DNA of 64,000 nt. Origin: an uncultured Methylophaga sp. (lineage in GTDB: Bacteria > Pseudomonadota > Gammaproteobacteria > GCF-002020875). How positions within the stretch are numbered: the first letter of the stretch is position 1; every line of letters begins with the position of its first letter. Below, in pieces: positions 28,193 through 40,600 of this stretch. A model generated the notes under the pieces. That model searched no databases. It was not told the DNA's origin and saw only the letters and a program-made list of their open reading frames with translations. Both the position numbers and the translations under genes were made by a program. The DNA is taken from assembly GCA_937877715.1 (NCBI GenBank), contig CALEHW010000042.1, positions 28,991 to 92,990 on the forward strand, read 5' to 3'.

Positions 28193-28266
28193 GCGGGTGT
28201 AGTTCAATGGTAGAACTTCAGCCTTCCAAGCTGATTATGTGGGTTCGATCCCCATCACCCGCTCCA
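28193..28266 (+). tRNA. glyT: tRNA-Gly(TCC)
   Basis: 74 nt with encoded CCA. Acceptor GCGGGTG pairs with CACCCGC; the anticodon loop is CTTCCAA, so anticodon TCC. The T loop is GGTTCGATCCCC. It lies 56 nt after tRNA-Tyr. Confidence 0.98.
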
Positions 28267-28286
28267 GATTCGGCGGGGCTGAATAT

Positions 28287-28362
<76 letters not shown>

Positions 28363-28441
28363 GTTTTAGTGGTGACAGTGGTTTTTGTTGGTTGTAATTG
28401 ATTGTATCTAGTTGAATATTAAATAGTTGGGAGTTGAGACG

Positions 28442-29632
28442 ATGTCCAAGGAAAAGTTTGAGAGAACCAAACCGCACGTAAACGTAGGCACCATTGGTCA
28501 CGTAGACCACGGCAAGACCACACTGACCGCTGCGATCACAAAGGTAATGGCAGAAGCGCAGGGTGGAGAGTTCAAGGACTATGCTGATATCGACAATGCT
28601 CCGGAAGAGCGTGAGCGTGGTATCACCATTGCTACAGCGCACGTAGAGTATGAGACAGAGAATCGTCATTACGCTCACGTAGACTGCCCAGGACACGCCG
28701 ACTACGTCAAGAACATGATTACTGGTGCGGCCCAGATGGACGGAGCGATTCTGGTTGTATCTGCAGCAGACGGACCCATGCCCCAGACTCGTGAGCACAT
28801 TCTGCTGTCACGTCAGGTTGGTGTACCTCACATCATCGTATACCTCAACAAGGCAGACCAGGTAGATGACGAAGAGCTGCTTGAGCTGGTAGAGATGGAA
28901 GTACGTGAGCTTCTCGATGAATACGACTTCCCTGGTGACGACACTCCAATCGTAACCGGATCAGCCCTTAAGGCCCTTGAAGGAGATGAGAGCGACATCG
29001 GCGTTCCCTCCATCATGAAGCTTGCAGAGGCGATGGACAGCTACTTCCCTGAGCCAGAGCGCGCAGTTGATGGTGACTTCCTGATGCCGATTGAGGACGT
29101 ATTCTCAATCTCCGGACGAGGCACAGTAGTAACTGGTCGAATCGAGCGCGGTATTGTAAAGGTTGGAGAAGAGATTGAAGTCGTAGGGGTCAAGGACACA
29201 TCCACTACTACCGTAACCGGTGTAGAGATGTTCCGTAAGCTTCTCGACCAGGGAGAGGCTGGCGATAACGTTGGCATTCTCCTGCGTGGTACCAAGCGCG
29301 AAGAGGTAGAGCGTGGGCAGGTACTGGCCAAGCCAGGATCGATCACCCCGCACACCAAGTTTGAGGCAGAGATCTACGTACTAAGCAAGGAAGAGGGTGG
29401 ACGTCACACTCCATTTTTCACCAACTATCGTCCTCAGTTCTACTTTAGAACTACAGACATCACTGGTGCAGTAGACCTTCCAGAGGGTACCGAGATGGCG
29501 ATGCCAGGTGACAACCTGAAGATCACTGGCACCCTGATTAATCCGATTGCAATGGAAGAGGGGCTACGTTTTGCGATCCGTGAGGGCGGCAGAACTGTAG
29601 GTTCTGGTGTTGTTTCGAAGATTATCGAATAA
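28442..29632 (+). CDS. tufB: Elongation factor Tu, first copy
   Basis: GTPase that brings aminoacyl-tRNA to the ribosome. 396 residues with [14 protein letters not shown] (P-loop), [19 protein letters not shown] (switch I), [13 protein letters not shown] (switch II), NKADQVDD (G4), and domains II and III with [13 protein letters not shown] and GGRHTPFF. I start at MSKEKFERT (28442) rather than at an in-frame ATG 15 nt upstream, to match the family and the second copy. The coding sequence is identical to the copy at 45425-46615 except for the synonymous final sense codon (GAA versus GAG). It sits between tRNA-Thr and tRNA-Trp. Confidence 0.98.
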   Translation: MSKEKFERTKPHVNVGTIGHVDHGKTTLTAAITKVMAEAQGGEFKDYADIDNAPEERERGITIATAHVEYETENRHYAHVDCPGHADYVKNMITGAAQMDGAILVVSAADGPMPQTREHILLSRQVGVPHIIVYLNKADQVDDEELLELVEMEVRELLDEYDFPGDDTPIVTGSALKALEGDESDIGVPSIMKLAEAMDSYFPEPERAVDGDFLMPIEDVFSISGRGTVVTGRIERGIVKVGEEIEVVGVKDTSTTTVTGVEMFRKLLDQGEAGDNVGILLRGTKREEVERGQVLAKPGSITPHTKFEAEIYVLSKEEGGRHTPFFTNYRPQFYFRTTDITGAVDLPEGTEMAMPGDNLKITGTLINPIAMEEGLRFAIREGGRTVGSGVVSKIIE

Positions 29633-29660
29633 TCTCATTATAAACAACAAGTTACACCAA

Positions 29661-29699
29661 GGGGCGTGGCCCGTTTTTTACGGGTCACGCCTCCGTTTT
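29661..29699 (+). terminator. Terminator between tuf and tRNA-Trp
   Basis: A long stem GGGGCGTGGCCCGT against ACGGGTCACGCCTC with a T-rich loop, followed by CGTTTT. About 14 bp including G-U pairs. It would end the tRNA-tufB transcript or act as an RNA processing stem before tRNA-Trp. Confidence 0.75.
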
Positions 29700-29722
29700 G
29701 AGGTTCCAAGAAGCAAGATAAA

Positions 29723-29798
<76 letters not shown>

Positions 29799-29886
29799 TT
29801 TATCGCAACTGGAACAGAGTTGGTTGTTTTTAGGATAGAACGGATAAAACTACGAGCAGTGCTCGCGGTCATCCAAGGATAAACTG

Positions 29887-30228
29887 ATGGCAGACAAGAT
29901 TAAATTGGCAGTTGCGATTCTGATACTGATGACAGGTATGGCGGCGTTCTATCTGTTGTCAGAGCAGTCGACGCTGCTGCGTACACTTGGTCTGCTTGTT
30001 GTAGTTGGTATCAGTGCGGCAATTGCACTGCAGACTGAGGTGGGGCGTTCCGGCTGGAGTTTTGTGGCTGGCGCCAGGGTCGAGGCCCGCAAGGTGGTCT
30101 GGCCAACCAGAAAAGAGACCACTCAGACAACTCTGATGGTTGTGGTTATGGTGGTAATTGTTGGAATCCTGTTGTGGCTGCTGGATATGGGTCTGGTCTG
30201 GGCAGTCAGGGTATTTACAGGGAGCTAG
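29887..30228 (+). CDS. secE: Preprotein translocase subunit SecE
   Basis: Stabilising subunit of the SecYEG channel. 113 residues with two N-terminal hydrophobic segments and a third at the C terminus, the three-helix form of Gammaproteobacteria. The amphipathic signature AGARVEARKVVWPTRKETTQTTLMVVVMVVIV (about 63-94) is diagnostic (EARKVVWPTRKET). nusG follows after 7 nt. Confidence 0.96.
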   Translation: MADKIKLAVAILILMTGMAAFYLLSEQSTLLRTLGLLVVVGISAAIALQTEVGRSGWSFVAGARVEARKVVWPTRKETTQTTLMVVVMVVIVGILLWLLDMGLVWAVRVFTGS

Positions 30229-30235
30229 ATAGATC

Positions 30236-30772
30236 ATGACAAAGAGATGGTATGTGGTGCACGCCTATTCCGGGTTTGAGCATCAGGTTGAACGCTCCCT
30301 GAAGGAGCGTATCGCTCGGGAGGGGATGGAAGAGTCATTTGGCGAGATCCTGGTCCCATGTGAAGAGGTTGTGGAGATGCGTCCAGACGGGAAGAAGCGC
30401 AAGAGTGAGCGTAAATTCTTCCCTGGTTATGTACTGGTGCAGATGGAGATGAATGATCAGGCCTGGCATCTGATCAAGGATACCCCGAAGGTGATGGGTT
30501 TTATCGGCGGCACAGTGGATCGTCCGGCACCGATTACAGAGAAGGAAGCAGAAAATATTCTGCAGAGAATTCAGGACGGTATTGAGAAGCCGCGCCCCAA
30601 GGTGCTCTATGAGGCGGGGGAGATGGTACGCGTGGTCGATGGACCATTTGCGGACTTCAATGGTGTAGTGGAAGAGGTCAATTACGAGAAGAGCAAGCTG
30701 ACTGTGTCGGTTCAAGTATTTGGGCGCTCTACTCCGGTTGAGCTTGACTTTGGACAGGTTGCCAAAGGGTAA
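30236..30772 (+). CDS. nusG: Transcription termination/antitermination factor NusG
   Basis: Binds RNA polymerase, couples it to ribosomes via S10 and to Rho. 178 residues. The NGN domain has [36 protein letters not shown] and GFIGG. The KOW domain has [28 protein letters not shown]. The product is typical in length and pairs with secE as in E. coli. Confidence 0.98.
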   Translation: MTKRWYVVHAYSGFEHQVERSLKERIAREGMEESFGEILVPCEEVVEMRPDGKKRKSERKFFPGYVLVQMEMNDQAWHLIKDTPKVMGFIGGTVDRPAPITEKEAENILQRIQDGIEKPRPKVLYEAGEMVRVVDGPFADFNGVVEEVNYEKSKLTVSVQVFGRSTPVELDFGQVAKG

Positions 30773-30795
30773 TAAATTTTAAACTCCGGATAGTT

Positions 30796-30823
30796 TTGTC
30801 AGACTATACGGGAGTAGTATAAC
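30796..30823 (+). promoter_or_regulatory. Promoter for rplKA
   Basis: TTGTCA (30796-30801), 16-nt spacer, TATAAC (30818-30823). Transcription would start at about 30829, exactly at the base of the leader hairpin that resembles an L1-binding site. Confidence 0.65.
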
Positions 30824-30828
30824 GGGGA

Positions 30829-30863
30829 GCCGACCGGGGCCTTATAGAGAGGCGGCCATCGGC
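30829..30863 (+). promoter_or_regulatory. L1-type autoregulatory leader hairpin of rplK
   Basis: GCCGA at 30829-30833 pairs with TCGGC at 30859-30863. Inside, GGCC pairs with GGCC across asymmetric internal loops. In Gammaproteobacteria ribosomal protein L1 represses rplKA by binding a similar mRNA hairpin. Assigned by position and shape, not by full consensus match. Confidence 0.5.
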
Positions 30864-30890
30864 GTTTGTACCCATATTTAGGAGAGTAAA

Positions 30891-31334
30891 ATGGCAAAGA
30901 AGATTCAGGCCTACATCAAACTGCAGGTTGCTGCTGGTGAGGCAAACCCAAGTCCACCTGTTGGTCCCGCACTGGGTCAGCATGGCGTCAATATCATGGA
31001 GTTCTGCAAGGCCTTTAATGCGGCTACCCAGAGTTTGGAGAAGGGGATGCCCGTCCCTGTGGTTATTACGGTCTATAGCGATCGTAGTTTCACCTATATC
31101 ACCAAGACACCACCAGCATCCATTCTGCTCAAGAAGGCGGCTGGCATCAAGTCTGGTAGCGGCGAACCAAACATGAAGAAGGTTGGTACAGTAACTCGTG
31201 CTCAACTGGAGGAGATTGCAACCACCAAGATGGTTGATCTCAATGCAAATGATATGGATGCAGCGGTACGCATCATTGCCGGTAGTGCACGTAGCATGGG
31301 GCTGAATGTAGAAGGTGTGGAGGGAATGTCCTGA
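30891..31334 (+). CDS. rplK: 50S ribosomal protein L11
   Basis: Binds 23S rRNA at the GTPase centre; thiostrepton target and needed for RelA activation. The 147-residue product has [35 protein letters not shown] with the Pro-rich linker, and [21 protein letters not shown]...[14 protein letters not shown]. It is about five residues longer at the C terminus (EGVEGMS) than E. coli L11. The stop shares one base with the rplA start (TGATG). Confidence 0.97.
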   Translation: MAKKIQAYIKLQVAAGEANPSPPVGPALGQHGVNIMEFCKAFNAATQSLEKGMPVPVVITVYSDRSFTYITKTPPASILLKKAAGIKSGSGEPNMKKVGTVTRAQLEEIATTKMVDLNANDMDAAVRIIAGSARSMGLNVEGVEGMS

Positions 31335-32029
31335 TGGCCAAGATGACTAAAAGAGCAAAGGCTATTGCTGAGAAGGTAGAGAACGGAAAGCAGTATGGTG
31401 CTACCGAGGCGTTTGACCTGCTGAAAGATATCTCTTCTGTAAGATTTCAGGAAGCTATCGATATAAGCATTAATCTTGGGGTTGATCCACGCAAGTCTGA
31501 TCAGGTGGTTCGTGGAGCTACAGTACTTCCCAATGGTACCGGCAAGACAGTTCGCGTTGCCGTGTTTGCCCAGGGTGCGAATGCAGATGCAGCTAGGGAG
31601 GCTGGTGCAGATATCGTCGGTATGGATGATCTTGCGGCAACCATCAAGGGTGGAGATCTCGATTTTGATGTAGTAATTGCCTCACCAGATGCAATGGGTG
31701 TTGTTGGTCAGCTGGGACAGATTCTGGGTCCTCGAGGATTGATGCCAAACCCCAAGGTAGGAACTGTCAGTCCGGATGTTGCTGGTGCAGTTAATAACGC
31801 AAAATCTGGTCAGGTTCGTTACCGTACGGACAAGGGTGGAATTATTCACTGCTCAATTGGCAAGGTCGATTTCTCGGCTGATCAATTGATCGGTAATTTG
31901 CAGGCGCTGTTGGTAGATCTCAACAAGAAGAAGCCAAGTGCTGCAAAAGGTGTTTTTGTGAAGAAGATCACTGTCTCCACAACCATGGGGCCAGGATTGT
32001 CTCTGGATAGAGCCTCTCTGGAGGCGTAA
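31334..32029 (+). CDS. rplA: 50S ribosomal protein L1
   Basis: Forms the mobile L1 stalk at the E site and represses its own operon by binding the mRNA leader. 231 residues with [79 protein letters not shown] and [22 protein letters not shown]. It is coupled to rplK by a 1-nt overlap. A 269-nt leader to rplJ follows. Confidence 0.97.
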   Translation: MAKMTKRAKAIAEKVENGKQYGATEAFDLLKDISSVRFQEAIDISINLGVDPRKSDQVVRGATVLPNGTGKTVRVAVFAQGANADAAREAGADIVGMDDLAATIKGGDLDFDVVIASPDAMGVVGQLGQILGPRGLMPNPKVGTVSPDVAGAVNNAKSGQVRYRTDKGGIIHCSIGKVDFSADQLIGNLQALLVDLNKKKPSAAKGVFVKKITVSTTMGPGLSLDRASLEA

Positions 32030-32298
32030 CTGACGCTAACACAGCGTCGAAAAGAACTTTGCACTGTTGATGAACCGGAATGGGGATTCAGCAGTCGTCA
32101 AAGACCGTGGGTTCCTGAGAAGGTTTAATGTTTGCTGAATGGTAAACGCCCACGCAGACGGTGCTCAGAAATTCTGTTGTGCCGTTGGGTGAGTGGTTTG
32201 ATTCGTAAGAGATAGACCACTCTTGGTGCGCATTTTGCGCGAAGGGGTAGAGAGACCATTATGGTTGAACTGCTCTTTGTTAGTAAGGAGAAATGTAC
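32030..32298 (+). promoter_or_regulatory. rplJL leader (probable L10 autoregulatory region)
   Basis: No gene. Several short helices are visible, such as GTGGT/ACCAC around 32195-32225 and GCGCA-TTTT-GCGC at about 32228-32242, then a boxA-like TGCTCTTTG (32271-32279) and TAAGGAG. In E. coli the equivalent leader binds L10-L12 and represses translation. I infer the same here from position. Confidence 0.5.
32271..32279 (+). promoter_or_regulatory. boxA-like antitermination motif before rplJ
   Basis: TGCTCTTTG resembles the boxA consensus (TGCTCTTTAA) in its first eight bases. It may recruit NusB/S10. Similar motifs occur before rpsL and fusA. Confidence 0.4.
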
Positions 32299-32826
32299 GT
32301 GGCACTGAATCTTGAACAGAAGAGAGCCGTCGTTGCAGAGGTTGGTGAAGTTGCAGCCTCCGCACTCTCCGTTGTTGCGGCTGAGTATCGTGGACTCACC
32401 GTGGAAGAACTGACCGAGTTGCGAGTCAAATCTCGTGAGGCCGGTGTGCAAATTCGAGTTGTTAAAAACTCCCTAGCACGTCGGGCATTCGAAGATACAG
32501 GCTATGCATGCATGAACGAGGCGCTGGTTGGGCCTCTGATTCTTGGTTTCTCTCAGGAGGATCCGGGTGGTGCAGCTCGTATAATGAAGGATTTTGCCAA
32601 GGGGCATGACAAGTTGATTGTCAAAGCACTCTCCTTGGGAGACTCCTTGATGGATGCTTCCCAGTTGGACGCGGTTGCAAGTCTGCCTACTTATGATCAG
32701 GCGATCTCAATGCTGATGAGTGTGATGAAGGCACCGGTTGAGAAGTTTGTTCGTACCCTGGCAGAACCACACAGCAAGATGGTTCGTACCGTTGCAGCTA
32801 TTCGTGATATGAAAGAGGCGGCGTGA
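32299..32826 (+). CDS. rplJ: 50S ribosomal protein L10
   Basis: Base of the L7/L12 stalk. The start is GTG 32299 (MALNLEQKRAVVAEV), which matches L10 and lies 9 nt after TAAGGAG. The ATG at 32293 is only 3 nt from that site and adds two non-conserved residues. 175 residues, with SALSVVAAEYRGLTVEELTELR, VVKNSLARRAFE and the C-terminal helix that binds L12 dimers. rplL follows after 85 nt. Confidence 0.96.
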   Translation: MALNLEQKRAVVAEVGEVAASALSVVAAEYRGLTVEELTELRVKSREAGVQIRVVKNSLARRAFEDTGYACMNEALVGPLILGFSQEDPGGAARIMKDFAKGHDKLIVKALSLGDSLMDASQLDAVASLPTYDQAISMLMSVMKAPVEKFVRTLAEPHSKMVRTVAAIRDMKEAA

Positions 32827-32911
32827 GGACTGGAGCAGTTCGGTTTAGGTAACAACGTTTGTAGTAAATGATGACACAACAGTAATTTTTTAAGTATTTA
32901 GGAGAGATAAA

Positions 32912-33292
32912 ATGGCAGTAAGTAAAGACGATATCCTGGAAGCCATTTCCAACATGAGTGTAATGGAGGTCGTAGAACTGATCTCTGATATGGAAGAGAA
33001 GTTTGGCGTATCTGCAGCAGCAGCGGTAGCCGTTGCGGCGGCTCCAGCTGGTGGTGATGCTGGCGGTACAGCTGAAGAGCAGACAGAGTTTGATGTGGTT
33101 CTGGCCAGCTTTGGTGAAAACAAGGTTGCAGTAATCAAGGCAGTTCGTGGCGCTACAGGTCTTGGCCTGAAAGAGTCCAAAGCCCTAGTTGAGTCTGCAC
33201 CTGCTCCTGTCAAGGAGGCAGTCTCCAAGGATGAGGCAGAAGAGCTCAAGAAGACTTTGGAAGAGGCGGGCGCATCCGTCGAGGTCAAGTAA
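32912..33292 (+). CDS. rplL: 50S ribosomal protein L7/L12
   Basis: Multi-copy stalk protein that recruits translation factors. 126 residues: an N-terminal dimerisation domain ([26 protein letters not shown]), an Ala/Gly-rich hinge ([17 protein letters not shown]) and the C-terminal factor-binding domain ([32 protein letters not shown]). The usual GGAGAG ribosome site is upstream. Confidence 0.98.
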   Translation: MAVSKDDILEAISNMSVMEVVELISDMEEKFGVSAAAAVAVAAAPAGGDAGGTAEEQTEFDVVLASFGENKVAVIKAVRGATGLGLKESKALVESAPAPVKEAVSKDEAEELKKTLEEAGASVEVK

Positions 33293-33359
33293 CAACTCTT
33301 GACAAACCAATCGCAGATTTGGTCTTGCACAGTAATTTGTGCAGCATAAATTGCGATCT

Positions 33360-33389
33360 GGCTGGCGGCTTTTTGCCGCCGGCCTTTTT
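33360..33389 (+). terminator. rplL-rpoB attenuator
   Basis: GGCTGGCGGC (33360-33369), loop TTTTT, GCCGCCGGCC (33375-33384), then TTTTT. A strong intrinsic terminator 68 nt after rplL. In E. coli an attenuator at the same place lets only part of the transcripts continue into rpoBC. Confidence 0.92.
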
Positions 33390-33498
33390 GCGCTGTTAAG
33401 GCAGGAGTTATTCCTGCATCTGCAGCGACCCGTAAAACCCGCATCATTGGGGTTTTGCATTTAGTGACACAGGCAATATATATAGAGGGTTCCATCCA

Positions 33499-36400
33499 AT
33501 GGCATACGCATTCACCGAGAAGAAAAGAATTCGCAAGAGCTTTGGTAAACGTCCAGATGTAATGAAAGTTCCTTACCTGCTGGCGATCCAACTTGATTCG
33601 TTCCGGGATTTTCTGCAGATGGGAGTTGCTGTAGAGGAGCGCAAGAGCAGCGGCTTGCAGGCGGCATTCAATTCGATTTTTCCGATCGAGGCCTACTCAG
33701 GAAATGCGGCGCTGGAGTATGTAAGCTACCGTCTTGGAACCCCTGCATTCGATGTGAAGGAGTGTCAGCAGCGTGGCATGACCTATGCGGCCCCACTGCG
33801 AGTCAAGGTGCGCCTGATCATCTATGACAAGACATCAAAAAAGAACAAGATAGTCAAGGATATCAAGGAACAGGAGGTCTATATGGGCGATATTCCGCTC
33901 ATGACCGACAATGGCACCTTTGTGGTGAACGGTACCGAGCGAGTGATTGTCTCGCAACTGCACCGCTCTCCTGGTGTCTTCTTTGAGCATGACAAGGGCA
34001 AGACCCACTCCTCCGGAAAACTGCTCTTCTCGGCGCGTGTCATTCCCTACCGTGGTTCGTGGCTCGATTTTGAGTTTGACCACAAGGACCTTCTGTACGT
34101 CAGAATAGACCGCCGCAGAAAACTGCCGGCAACAATTTTGCTGCGAGCACTGGGACTCTCCACTCAGGATATGCTCTCCAAGTTTTTTGAAACAGACCGT
34201 TTCTTCTGTGGCAAGGATGGGATCAGCTTTGAGGTAATTCCAGAGCGTCTGCGTGGTGAGATTGCCGCATTCGATATCAAGACTGGAAAGAAGGTGTTGG
34301 TTGAGACAGGGCGCAGAATCACTGCACGCCATATCCGTGAGATGGAGAAGGTTGGAATTACCTCTCTGGAGGTTCCACAGGGGTTTGTCATCGACAGAAT
34401 CCTAGGGGATGATCTGATCAATACCGATACTGGTGAACTGATCGCCTCTGCAAATGATGAGATTACGGAAGAGGTGCTGGAGCAGATCCTAGAGTCAGAT
34501 ATTTCTGAATTCAACACCCTGTTTGTGAATGAGCTGGATCGTGGTGCCTACCTTTCGGATACCCTGAGAAATGATAGTGCTGCCAGCCAGCTGGAGGCAC
34601 AGGTGGAGATCTATCGGATGATGCGTCCCGGTGAGCCACCAACCCAAGAGTCGGCAGAGAATCTGTTTCACAGCCTCTTCTTCACCATGGATCGTTACGA
34701 CCTCTCCAACGTAGGACGGATGAAGTTCAACCGTCGTCTCTCCCGCGACAAGTTGACTGGTGAGGGGATCCTCTCCAATGATGATATCGTTGATGTAATG
34801 AAGGAATTGATAAACATCAAGGATGGTCGTGGGGTGGTCGATGATATCGATAACCTTGGTAATCGTCGTATCCGTAGTGTTGGTGAGATGGCAGAGAACC
34901 AGTTCCGTATTGGTCTGGTGCGAGTGGAGCGTGCAGTCAAAGAGCGACTCAATATTGCAGAGTCGGAGGGGTTGATGCCGCAGGAATTGATCAATGCAAA
35001 ACCAATATCTGCAGCGATCAAGGAGTTCTTTGGTTCCAGTCAGCTCTCACAGTTCATGGACCAGGTCAATCCACTCTCGGAAGTGACCCACAAACGTCGG
35101 ATCTCGGCGCTGGGCCCTGGCGGCCTGACTCGTGAGCGTGCCGGGTTTGAGGTGCGTGACGTGCATCCGACTCACTATGGTCGAGTCTGCCCGATTGAGA
35201 CCCCGGAAGGGCCAAATATCGGACTGATCAACACCTTGGCAGTCTACGCCCGTACCAATGAGTATGGTTTCCTTGAGACTCCATATCGCAAGGTGGTTGA
35301 TGGTCAGGTGACCAATGATATTGAGTATCTCTCTGCATATGATGAGGTTAATTATCATATTGCTCAGGCCAGTGCCAATATGGATGCATCCGGGGCGCTG
35401 CAGGATGACTTGCTCTCCTGTCGTTACCAGAATGAGTTCACCATGGCCTCTCCTGATGTCATTGAGTATATGGATGTCTCATCACGCCAGATTGTTTCGG
35501 TTGCGGCCTCTCTGATTCCGTTCCTCGAGCATGATGATGCGAACCGTGCCTTGATGGGCGCAAATATGCAGCGCCAAGCCGTCCCAACCATGCGTGCCGA
35601 GAAGCCGTTGGTGGGTACCGGAATTGAGCGAGATGTTGCAGTCGATTCAGGAGTTGTTGTAGTTGCCCACCGTGGTGGTGTTGTCGACTTTGTGGATGGC
35701 GGTCGAATTGTGGTTCGAGTCAGTGATGATGAGACAGTTGCCGGTAAATCTGGTGTCGATATCTACAATCTGACTAAATATACTCGTTCCAACCAGAATA
35801 CCTGCATCAATCAGCGTCCACTGGTCAACCCTGGCGACAAGATTGCGCGCGGTGATGTGCTGGCTGATGGCCCCTCTACCGACATGGGTGAGCTGGCTCT
35901 GGGTCAGAACCTGACAGTGGCATTCATGCCGTGGAATGGTTATAATTTTGAGGACTCCATCCTCATCTCCGAGCGTGTGGTGGAGGAGGATCGTTACACT
36001 ACAATCCATATCGAAGAGCTCACCTGTATAGCCCGAGATACCAAGCTTGGATCTGAGGAAATCACCTCAGATATTCCAAATGTGGGAGAGAATGCACTGG
36101 GCCGACTTGATGAGTCAGGTATCGTCTACATCGGTGCTGAGGTCAACCCTGGCGACATTCTGGTCGGCAAGGTTACCCCCAAGGGTGAGACCCAGTTGAC
36201 TCCAGAGGAGAAGTTGCTGCGTGCGGTCTTTGGTGAGAAGGCATCCGATGTCAAGGATACCTCCCTGCGGGCCAAATCCTCCATGGCTGGAACAGTGGTG
36301 GATGTCCGCATCTTTACCCGTGAAGGCATTCAGAAGGATAAACGCTCTCTCGATATCGAAGAGTTGGAGCTGGATGATGTTCGCAAGGATCTGAAGTCCC

Positions 36401-37575
36401 GTCAGGACATCATCGAGGAGGATATCTTCCTCCGTCTCGAGAAACTGCTGACCGGCAAGGTGGCCGATGGTGGTCCTGGAGATATCAAGTCAGGAGGCAA
36501 GGTGACCAAGACCTATCTCAAGGAGCTGGGTCGTGAGAAGTGGTTCGAGATCCGCATGCGCAATGAGGATGTCAACAAAAATCTGGAGCTTGCCAGAGAG
36601 CAGCTAAAGCAGCAGCGTACTGAGATCGAGTCCATCTATGAGGAGAAGAAGGGCAAGATCACAGGTGGAGATGACCTGGCGCCTGGCGTACAGAAGATGG
36701 TCAAGGTCTACGTAGCGGTCAAGCGCCGTATCCAGCCTGGTGACAAGATGGCGGGTCGTCATGGAAACAAGGGTGTTATCTCTAGAATCGTTCCGGTTGA
36801 GGATATGCCACATCGGGAAGATGGAACCCCGGTTGATATCGTTCTGAACCCGTTAGGTGTACCTTCCCGTATGAATATTGGCCAGGTGCTTGAGGTCCAT
36901 CTTGGATGGGCAGCCAAGGGGCTGGGAATTAAGATTGCAGGGATGCTGGATGGTGAATCCGGAGTGCAGGATCTCAGAGGATTCCTCAACAAGGTCTACA
37001 ACACCAGCGGCAAACAAGAAGAGCTGGACTCCATGAGTGATGATGAGGTCATGGAGATGGCAAGCAACCTTAGAGGCGGTGTCCCTATGGCAACTCCAGC
37101 CTTTGATGGTGCCCACGAGCAGGAGATCAAGGGGATGTTGAAGCTTGCCGGTCTCCCCGAGAGTGGCCAGACCACACTCTATGATGGCCGTACCGGTGAA
37201 TCGTTTGATCGTAAGGTTACCGTAGGAGTTATGCATATCATCAAACTGAACCATCTGGTTGCAGACAAGATGCATGCCCGCTCAACTGGTCCATACAGTC
37301 TGGTTACCCAGCAGCCACTGGGCGGCAAGGCGCAGTTTGGTGGTCAGCGTTTCGGTGAGATGGAGGTTTGGGCACTGGAGGCATATGGTGCCTCCCATGT
37401 GCTACAGGAGATGTTGACGGTGAAATCGGATGATGTCTCCGGACGTACCCGGACGTACAAGAATATCGTAGATGGTGACTACCGGATCGAGGCAGGAATG
37501 CCAGAGTCATTCAACGTATTGTTGAAGGAGATTCGCTCACTGGCGATTGATATTGATTTGGAGCAGGTGGACTAG
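33499..37575 (+). CDS. rpoB: RNA polymerase beta subunit
   Basis: Catalytic beta subunit of RNA polymerase, 1358 residues. The N terminus is [17 protein letters not shown]. The rifampicin-binding cluster reads [22 protein letters not shown] followed by [22 protein letters not shown]. Residues equivalent to E. coli Q513, D516, H526 and S531 are the sensitive type. Also visible are [53 protein letters not shown] and the C-terminal [25 protein letters not shown] strong attenuator lies upstream; rpoC follows after 61 nt. Confidence 0.99.
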   Translation: MAYAFTEKKRIRKSFGKRPDVMKVPYLLAIQLDSFRDFLQMGVAVEERKSSGLQAAFNSIFPIEAYSGNAALEYVSYRLGTPAFDVKECQQRGMTYAAPLRVKVRLIIYDKTSKKNKIVKDIKEQEVYMGDIPLMTDNGTFVVNGTERVIVSQLHRSPGVFFEHDKGKTHSSGKLLFSARVIPYRGSWLDFEFDHKDLLYVRIDRRRKLPATILLRALGLSTQDMLSKFFETDRFFCGKDGISFEVIPERLRGEIAAFDIKTGKKVLVETGRRITARHIREMEKVGITSLEVPQGFVIDRILGDDLINTDTGELIASANDEITEEVLEQILESDISEFNTLFVNELDRGAYLSDTLRNDSAASQLEAQVEIYRMMRPGEPPTQESAENLFHSLFFTMDRYDLSNVGRMKFNRRLSRDKLTGEGILSNDDIVDVMKELINIKDGRGVVDDIDNLGNRRIRSVGEMAENQFRIGLVRVERAVKERLNIAESEGLMPQELINAKPISAAIKEFFGSSQLSQFMDQVNPLSEVTHKRRISALGPGGLTRERAGFEVRDVHPTHYGRVCPIETPEGPNIGLINTLAVYARTNEYGFLETPYRKVVDGQVTNDIEYLSAYDEVNYHIAQASANMDASGALQDDLLSCRYQNEFTMASPDVIEYMDVSSRQIVSVAASLIPFLEHDDANRALMGANMQRQAVPTMRAEKPLVGTGIERDVAVDSGVVVVAHRGGVVDFVDGGRIVVRVSDDETVAGKSGVDIYNLTKYTRSNQNTCINQRPLVNPGDKIARGDVLADGPSTDMGELALGQNLTVAFMPWNGYNFEDSILISERVVEEDRYTTIHIEELTCIARDTKLGSEEITSDIPNVGENALGRLDESGIVYIGAEVNPGDILVGKVTPKGETQLTPEEKLLRAVFGEKASDVKDTSLRAKSSMAGTVVDVRIFTREGIQKDKRSLDIEELELDDVRKDLKSRQDIIEEDIFLRLEKLLTGKVADGGPGDIKSGGKVTKTYLKELGREKWFEIRMRNEDVNKNLELAREQLKQQRTEIESIYEEKKGKITGGDDLAPGVQKMVKVYVAVKRRIQPGDKMAGRHGNKGVISRIVPVEDMPHREDGTPVDIVLNPLGVPSRMNIGQVLEVHLGWAAKGLGIKIAGMLDGESGVQDLRGFLNKVYNTSGKQEELDSMSDDEVMEMASNLRGGVPMATPAFDGAHEQEIKGMLKLAGLPESGQTTLYDGRTGESFDRKVTVGVMHIIKLNHLVADKMHARSTGPYSLVTQQPLGGKAQFGGQRFGEMEVWALEAYGASHVLQEMLTVKSDDVSGRTRTYKNIVDGDYRIEAGMPESFNVLLKEIRSLAIDIDLEQVD

Positions 37576-37636
37576 GAGTAGCTGATAACAGCCGACTGTA
37601 TACCCTGACTACATAATGTTCCATTAGGAGAAGAGA

Positions 37637-40600
37637 ATGAAAGACCTACTCAATTTTTTGAAGGCTCAGCAAGAGACTGAGGATTTTGATGCAATCCGTA
37701 TTGGCTTAGCGTCACCGGAGAAGATCCGTTCCTGGTCATTCGGTGAAGTTAAAAAGCCGGAGACCATCAACTACCGTACATTCAAGCCGGAGCGTGACGG
37801 ACTGTTTTGCGCCAAGATCTTTGGCCCAACCAAGGATTATGAGTGTCTCTGCGGCAAGTACAAGAGACTGAAACATCGTGGTGTAGTCTGTGAGAAGTGC
37901 GGGGTTGAGGTAACTCTCTCCAAGGTTCGTCGCGAGCGCATGGGTCATATTGATCTGGCTAGCCCGGTTGCCCATATCTGGTATCTGCGTTCACTGCCAT
38001 CCCGTCTTGGCATGTTGCTGGACATCACTCTGAAGAGCATCGAGCGTGTCCTCTACTTTGAGTCATTCATTGTGATTGAGCCGGGGATGACTGATCTGGA
38101 GCGTGGCCAGTTGTTGACAGATGATCAGTATCTGGATGCTATTGAGGAGTGGGGTGATGAGTTTGATGCCCGCATGGGGGCGGAGGCGATTGATCAGCTG
38201 ATTCGCGGCATGGATCTGCAGGTGATCTCTGCGCAGCTCCGCGAGGATCTGGCTGCCACCAAGTCTGAGGCCAAGACCAAGAAGCTCTCCAAGAGACTGA
38301 AACTGGTTGAGGGTTTCTTGGAGTCTGGTAATAAGCCAGAGTGGATGCTGCTCCGTGTCCTGCCTGTATTGCCTCCGGAGTTGAGGCCACTGGTTCCTCT
38401 TGAGGGCGGACGTTTCGCAACTTCTGATCTGAATGATCTATATCGTCGGGTCATTAACCGTAATAACCGCCTCAAGCGCCTGTTGGATCTTTCCGCACCA
38501 GACATCATTGTTCGTAACGAGAAGCGGATGCTTCAGGAGTCGGTCGATGCACTATTGGATAATGGTCGTCGCGGTCGTGCGGTCACTGGCACCAATAAGC
38601 GTCCACTCAAGTCCTTGGCAGATATGATCAAGGGCAAGCAGGGCCGTTTCCGTCAGAACCTGTTGGGTAAACGTGTCGACTACTCTGGTCGTTCGGTCAT
38701 CGTGGTTGGCCCAACCCTGAAGCTGCATCAGTGTGGTCTGCCAAAGGCGATGGCATTGGAGCTATTCAAGCCGTTTATCTTCGGCAAGCTGCAGCTACGT
38801 GGACTGGCAACCACCATCAAGGCCGCCAAGAAGATGGTGGAACGTGAGGAGCCCGTAGTCTGGGATATCCTAGATGGGGTGATTCGTGAGCATCCGGTGA
38901 TGCTCAATCGTGCACCAACACTGCACCGCCTCGGCATCCAGGCCTTTGAACCAGTACTGGTCGAGGGTAAGGCGATTCAGCTCCACCCGCTGGTATGTAC
39001 CGCATTCAACGCCGACTTTGATGGTGACCAGATGGCGGTTCACGTTCCTCTATCCATCGAGGCGCAGCTTGAGGCCCGCACCTTGATGCTTGCAAGCAAT
39101 AATGTCTTGCACCCCGCAAACGGTGAGCCAATTATTGTACCTACACAGGACGTGATTCTAGGTCTCTACTACATGACCCGTGAGCGCATCAATGCGAAGG
39201 GTGAGGGTGGAATCTACCGAGATGTCAATGAGGTGCGTCGTGCCTACGACAGCAAGATCGTCGATATTCATGCAAGGATTGAGGTCAGAATTCCCCAGAC
39301 TGTAGTTGATGAGGATGGTAACAGGAGCACCACAACAGATCGTGTCAAAACCACGGTAGGACGCGCCATGCTTTCGGAGGTTCTTCCTGAAGGACTGCCG
39401 TTCAGTGAGATCGACAGGACCCTGACCAAACGTGTGGTTACCGGGTTGGTGGATATCTGCTATCGAACCCTGGGCCTGAAAACCACAGTCATCTTTGCAG
39501 ATAAACTGATGTACACCGGTTTTGAGAATTCAACTCGTGCCGGAGTCTCCTTTGGGGCTGATGACATGATCATTCCGGAGGATAAGGTATCCATTCTCTC
39601 GGCAGCTGAGCGTGAGGTAAAAGAGATCCAGGACCAGTATGCTACCGGTCTGGTAACCAACGGTGAGCGTTACAACAAGGTGGTTGATATCTGGACCCAT
39701 GCCAATGACCAGGTTGCGAAGGCGATGATGGACAAGATTGGCACTGAGGGGGTGGTAGATAGTAAGGGGAACAAGAGTCAGCAGGACTCGTTCAACTCCA
39801 TTTTCATGATGGCCGACTCTGGTGCCCGTGGTTCTGCTGCACAGATCAGACAGCTCGCCGGCATGCGTGGCCTGATGGCGAAACCGGATGGTTCCATTAT
39901 TGAGACCCCTATTACCGCAAACTTCCGTGAGGGACTGAATGTGCTGCAGTACTTCATCTCCACTCACGGCGCCCGCAAAGGTCTGGCCGATACTGCATTG
40001 AAGACAGCCAACTCTGGGTATCTGACCCGTAGGCTGGTTGACGTATCGCAGGATCTGGTGACCACCGAGGAGGATTGTGGCACAACCAATGGTGTTCTGA
40101 TGCAGACCATCATTGAGGGTGGCGATGTTATCGAACCACTGCGTGAACGCGCATTGGGCCGTGTGGCCTCGGAAAATGTGGTGAAGCCAGGTACCGATGA
40201 ACTGATTATCAAGGTGGGAACACTGATCGATGAGAAGATTGCTGACCTTCTTGAGGAGAATGGCGTTGATCAGATGCGCGTCCGCTCTATCATCACCTGC
40301 GAGACCAGGGATGGAGTCTGTGCCAGCTGTTATGGACGTGATCTGGCACGTGGTGATCTGATTAGTCAGGGTGAGGCTGTGGGGGTTATCGCCGCCCAGT
40401 CTATTGGTGAGCCAGGAACTCAGCTGACCATGCGCACCTTCCATATTGGTGGTGCCGCATCTCGTGCTGCTGCCGATAATAGTGTGGATGTCAATAACAA
40501 GGGGCAGGTCCATCTCCACAATGTACGATCTGTACAGCATGCCGACGGACACTTTGTTGCAGTATCCCGTTCCGGCGAGATTGCGGTAGTGGATGAGGCA

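Noticed and set aside
29661..29699. A small RNA gene between tuf and tRNA-Trp
   Set aside because: The long stem is better explained as a terminator or processing stem; no independent promoter is visible.
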